A stretch of 64,000 bases of DNA, taken from positions 1 through 64,000 of the forward strand of contig JADJVH010000011.1 of the NCBI GenBank assembly GCA_016716665.1, in the 5' to 3' direction. The position numbers and the translations under genes were made by a program. Under the pieces are notes generated by a model. It worked only from the letters and a program-made list of their open reading frames with translations. It searched no databases and had not been told where the DNA came from. Within the stretch, counting starts at the first letter, position 1. The number at the start of each line of letters is the position of its first letter. The stretch is from Candidatus Opimibacter iunctus. Lineage in GTDB: Bacteria > Bacteroidota > Bacteroidia > Chitinophagales > Saprospiraceae. This document shows, one piece after another, positions 61,555 through 64,000 of the stretch.

Positions 61555-62408
61555 TTAACTTTTTTCTGCCACCGGTTACGCAGGTATATGGCTATTCCGT
61601 TCAATATAAAGGTGATGGCCAGCAGGACGATGATTGCCGCTGTGGCATTGATGATAAAGCCTTTCTGGGGGCGGGACAGCCAGTTGAAAATCTGGATCGG
61701 CAGTACCGAAAAGTCATCCATCGGTGAGGAAGGGATTGTGGTGATGTATAGCATGGCGCCAATCACAATGAGTGGAGCGGTCTCCCCGATGGCTCTGGAT
61801 ATCGCCAGGATCACACCGGTCACTATACCACCGGAAGAGGCAGGAAGGACCTGGAACCATGTAGTCTGCCATTTGGTGGCGCCCAGGGCATAAGATGCTT
61901 CACGGATGGTTTTAGGTACCGCTTTCAGTGCTTCGCGTGTAGCCACGATGATGATCGGTAGGATGAGCAAGGCAAGCGTAAGGCTTCCTGCAAGAAGACT
62001 CTTGCCAAGGCCGAGGATGCGTACAAAGATTTCAAGCGCCAGCAATCCATAGATGATGGAAGGCACACCGGCCAGGTTAGTGATATTGATCTCAATCAAA
62101 GCCGCAAGCCTGTTTTTCTTGCCATACTCTTCGAGATAGATTCCTGAGGCCACACCAAGCGGAATCGCAACCAGCGATGTGAGGACCATGATCCAGATGG
62201 TACCAAATAGGGGAATCAGGATTCCCGCTTCTTCAGGTTTGCGTGAGGGAAGGGAGGTAAAAAATTGTGCATTTAATCTGGGTATGCCTTCCTTGAGCAC
62301 ACTGATGAGGAATACAGCAAGCATCAGCAAGCCAAAGAGCGTGCAGGCTATTCCAAACCACTGGAATACCTTGTCCTTGATCCTGTTGCCGTCAAATCGC
62401 CTACTCAT
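61548..62408 (-). CDS. pstA: Phosphate ABC transporter permease PstA
   Basis: The 286-residue protein has six membrane helices. The typical PstA segments are GIPRLNAQFFTSLPSRKPEE, AGILIPLFGTIWIM, PLGVASGIYLEEYGKKNRLA, GVPSIIYGLLALE and the EAA loop TREALKAVPKTIREASYALG. It forms the inner-membrane channel with PstC. The start overlaps the pstC stop by 8 bases. Confidence 0.95.
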   Translation of the reverse strand: MSRRFDGNRIKDKVFQWFGIACTLFGLLMLAVFLISVLKEGIPRLNAQFFTSLPSRKPEEAGILIPLFGTIWIMVLTSLVAIPLGVASGIYLEEYGKKNRLAALIEINITNLAGVPSIIYGLLALEIFVRILGLGKSLLAGSLTLALLILPIIIVATREALKAVPKTIREASYALGATKWQTTWFQVLPASSGGIVTGVILAISRAIGETAPLIVIGAMLYITTIPSSPMDDFSVLPIQIFNWLSRPQKGFIINATAAIIVLLAITFILNGIAIYLRNRWQKKVKW

Positions 62409-63276
62409 ATTTTTCCTGGAATTTCTTCTTGATATAAAAACTGATATTATTCAGGATAAAGGTGAGTACAAACAGGGCAATGCCTGCCGCAAATATAGTT
62501 TGATATTCAAGTGATCCCTGTACGACGTCACCGAGGCTCACCTGTACGATGTAGGTGGTAATCGTTTCAACCGGTACAAACGGATTAAAAGTTAGTCTTG
62601 GCTGCTGCCCGGCTGCGATCGCTACAATCATGGTTTCTCCGATCGCTCTGGAGATGGCTAGAATGACGGATACAATAATGCCGGATGAAGCGGCAGGCAC
62701 GAGGACCCTGAATGAAGTTTGAAAACGGCTGGCGCCAATTCCGTACGAGGCTTCGCGTAGTGATGTAGGGACAGCATATAATGCGTCCTCACTCAGCGAA
62801 GAGATCATCGGGATGATCATGATGCCCATCACAATACCCGGTGACAAAGCATTGAATCCACCCATCTGCGGGAAAATCCCCTGGAGAAAAGGGGTCACCA
62901 CCATCAATGCAAAAAAACCATAGACGACAGTTGGAATGGCAGCGAGGATTTCCAGGACGGGTTTAATCGTTTTCCTGAAACTCTTCGGCGCATATTCGTT
63001 GAGGTAAACCGCGATCGTCAGGCCTATAGGCAATGCAACACCAACAGCAATAAAGGAAGTAAGCATGGTCCCTGCTACCAGCGACATGATGCCAAAATGC
63101 TTGTCGTCAAAGAGCGGCGTCCACTGTTTGTCAAAAAGAAACTGGGTGATAGGCACCCGGGAGAAAAAAACTGATGATTCCGAAATCAACACCCACAGAA
63201 TACCTGCTGTGGTAAGGATACTCACACCTGCACATAGTAGCAATACCCATTCAATAATTCGTTCTTTCGTTTTCAT
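62401..63276 (-). CDS. pstC: Phosphate ABC transporter permease PstC
   Basis: The 291-residue protein has six membrane helices. PstC-typical features are PLFDDKHFGIMSLVAGTMLT, ALPIGLTIAVYLNEYAPKSF, AAIPTVVYGFFALMVVTPFL and the EAA-like loop EDALYAVPTSLREASYGIGA. It pairs with PstA. The gap to pstS is 76 bases and contains a stem-loop (63310-63343). Confidence 0.95.
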   Translation of the reverse strand: MKTKERIIEWVLLLCAGVSILTTAGILWVLISESSVFFSRVPITQFLFDKQWTPLFDDKHFGIMSLVAGTMLTSFIAVGVALPIGLTIAVYLNEYAPKSFRKTIKPVLEILAAIPTVVYGFFALMVVTPFLQGIFPQMGGFNALSPGIVMGIMIIPMISSLSEDALYAVPTSLREASYGIGASRFQTSFRVLVPAASSGIIVSVILAISRAIGETMIVAIAAGQQPRLTFNPFVPVETITTYIVQVSLGDVVQGSLEYQTIFAAGIALFVLTFILNNISFYIKKKFQEKYE

Positions 63277-63309
63277 CGTGTAGCTATATGCAGGATACGA
63301 TCAGGCCTT

Positions 63310-63343
63310 CCTTAACAGGGTGCCGGTAAGGCACCCGTTAAGG
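63310..63343 (-). promoter_or_regulatory. Stem-loop between pstS and pstC
   Basis: CCTTAAC-GGGTGCC pairs with GGCACCC-GTTAAGG (one bulged base, five-base loop). On the transcribed strand it follows the pstS stop and has no U-tract. It probably acts as an mRNA-stabilising or partial attenuating hairpin that raises pstS relative to pstCAB (inference from pst operons elsewhere). Confidence 0.65.
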
Positions 63344-63352
63344 TAAGAAGTT

Positions 63353-64000
63353 TTATTGCGTTGGCAAGGAGGTGATAAATGTCTCCCATTTCGCTTTTAC
63401 AGCAGCAGTTTCTTCGTCCGTCATTGGGATGAAGCCAACTTCAGCCGACAGTTTATTGACCTGTGTCAGGTAGTAGCGGACAAACTCCTGTACTTCTGTG
63501 CGTTTTCCGGCTGCACTATTGACATAGATAAAGAGCGGACGGCCAAGTGGAGAATAGGATTTGTTTTTTACCGTTTCCACCGTTGGAAGAATCGGACCTA
63601 CACCATTCTCATCCTTCTGGTCATCAATTCCGATTTCCTTGAGCTTGTCCCTGTTTTCTTCGAAGTAAGCCATACCGAAAAAGCCAAGGGAAAATTTGTC
63701 AGAAGCTACACCCTGTACAAGCACATTGTCATCTTCACTTGCCGTAAAGTCTCCACGGCTGGAATGGCTTTTGCCTACGATCGCTTCAGTAAAATAATCA
63801 TACGTGCCACTTTCTACACCTGGACCGAATAAATGAATCTCTTCATTAGGCCACTCAGGGCGTATCTGGTTCCACTTCTTGATTTTTCCCTGAGCTTCAG
63901 GTGCCCAAAGCATTTTTAGCTCTGATACAGTCATATCCTTGCACCAGTCATTCTTTGGATTGACTACGACGGCCATACCATCGAAGGCAACCATCAATTC
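63353..64000 (-). CDS. pstS: Phosphate-binding protein PstS, C-terminal part (cut by window end)
   Basis: About 216 codons to the window edge; the true start lies beyond 64000. Features are AFDGMAVVVNPKNDWCKDMT, the helix KMLWAPEAQGKIKKWNQIRP, the phosphate-binding loop GPGVESGTYDYFTEAI, SLGFFGMAYFEENRDKLKEI and YSPLGRPLFIYVNSAAGKRT. This is the PBP-like PstS family that captures phosphate in the periplasm and hands it to PstCA. The TTG/ATG codons at 63995-63997 and after are internal, not starts. Confidence 0.93.
   Translation of the reverse strand, partial: ELMVAFDGMAVVVNPKNDWCKDMTVSELKMLWAPEAQGKIKKWNQIRPEWPNEEIHLFGPGVESGTYDYFTEAIVGKSHSSRGDFTASEDDNVLVQGVASDKFSLGFFGMAYFEENRDKLKEIGIDDQKDENGVGPILPTVETVKNKSYSPLGRPLFIYVNSAAGKRTEVQEFVRYYLTQVNKLSAEVGFIPMTDEETAAVKAKWETFITSLPTQ

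Noticed and set aside
1..64000. tRNA and rRNA genes
   Set aside because: I saw no cloverleaf with a conserved T-arm or rRNA core motif while reading; a tRNAscan run would settle this.

Overview
The window looks like a chromosomal contig of a Bacteroidota bacterium, most likely Saprospiria-like (lineage is inference). The evidence is several secreted proteins with C-terminal type IX secretion (T9SS) sorting domains, delta-60, SprB-like and regulator-propeller repeats, a LytS/LytTR two-component pair, lipoproteins with a short lipobox, starts with little or no Shine-Dalgarno sequence, and exact TAnnTTTG promoter boxes upstream of several genes. I see no rRNA or tRNA gene and no CRISPR array.

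Layout. 1-8.8 kb: mostly single genes (YdeI-like protein, DUF1566-like protein, SUMF1-like lipoprotein, NUDIX hydrolase, methionine aminopeptidase, envelope proteins, DM13 lipoprotein). 9.1-12.7 kb: two exported beta-propeller proteins with a broken copy of a Crp/Fnr gene end between them. 12.7-20.5 kb: a frameshifted Crp/Fnr regulator, a vanadium haloperoxidase with a partner lipoprotein, a VOC lipoprotein, a GIY-YIG-like protein, an acidic protein with a frameshift, a methyltransferase and a WG-repeat lipoprotein, separated by repeat-filled spacers. 20.5-23.1 kb: an ABC exporter pair. 23-27.2 kb: an accessory stretch in which two A+T-rich single-gene units each end in an integron attC-like site and each follow a copy of the same repeat block. 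27.2-36.5 kb: membrane proteins, T9SS cargo, two class-C-type serine hydrolases and an alpha/beta hydrolase. 36.9-41.8 kb: a phosphoribosyltransferase/hydrolase pair, PolX coupled to a nitroreductase, and a ZIP transporter. 42-47.6 kb: a Kelch-like exported protein and a hybrid-propeller LytS kinase with its LytTR regulator. 47.9-59.9 kb: a trimeric-adhesin-head/S74 chaperone protein followed by a giant modular metalloprotease. 60-64 kb: the phosphate uptake operon pstSCAB-phoU on the minus strand, with pstS cut by the window end.

The most notable structure is non-coding. Spacers hold at least six families of hairpin-forming repeats, some combined into composite elements. Two copies of one composite element lie 24 kb apart in opposite orientation and carry compensatory stem changes. 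Two attC-like sites of about 131-133 bp, with different arm sequence but the same architecture, close the two cassette-like units.

Caution: at least five genes (Crp/Fnr, acidic protein, CPBP protease, phosphoribosyltransferase, giant metalloprotease) are each broken by a single-base indel and read well when it is corrected. Base-calling errors are a likely cause, so these genes may be intact in the organism.
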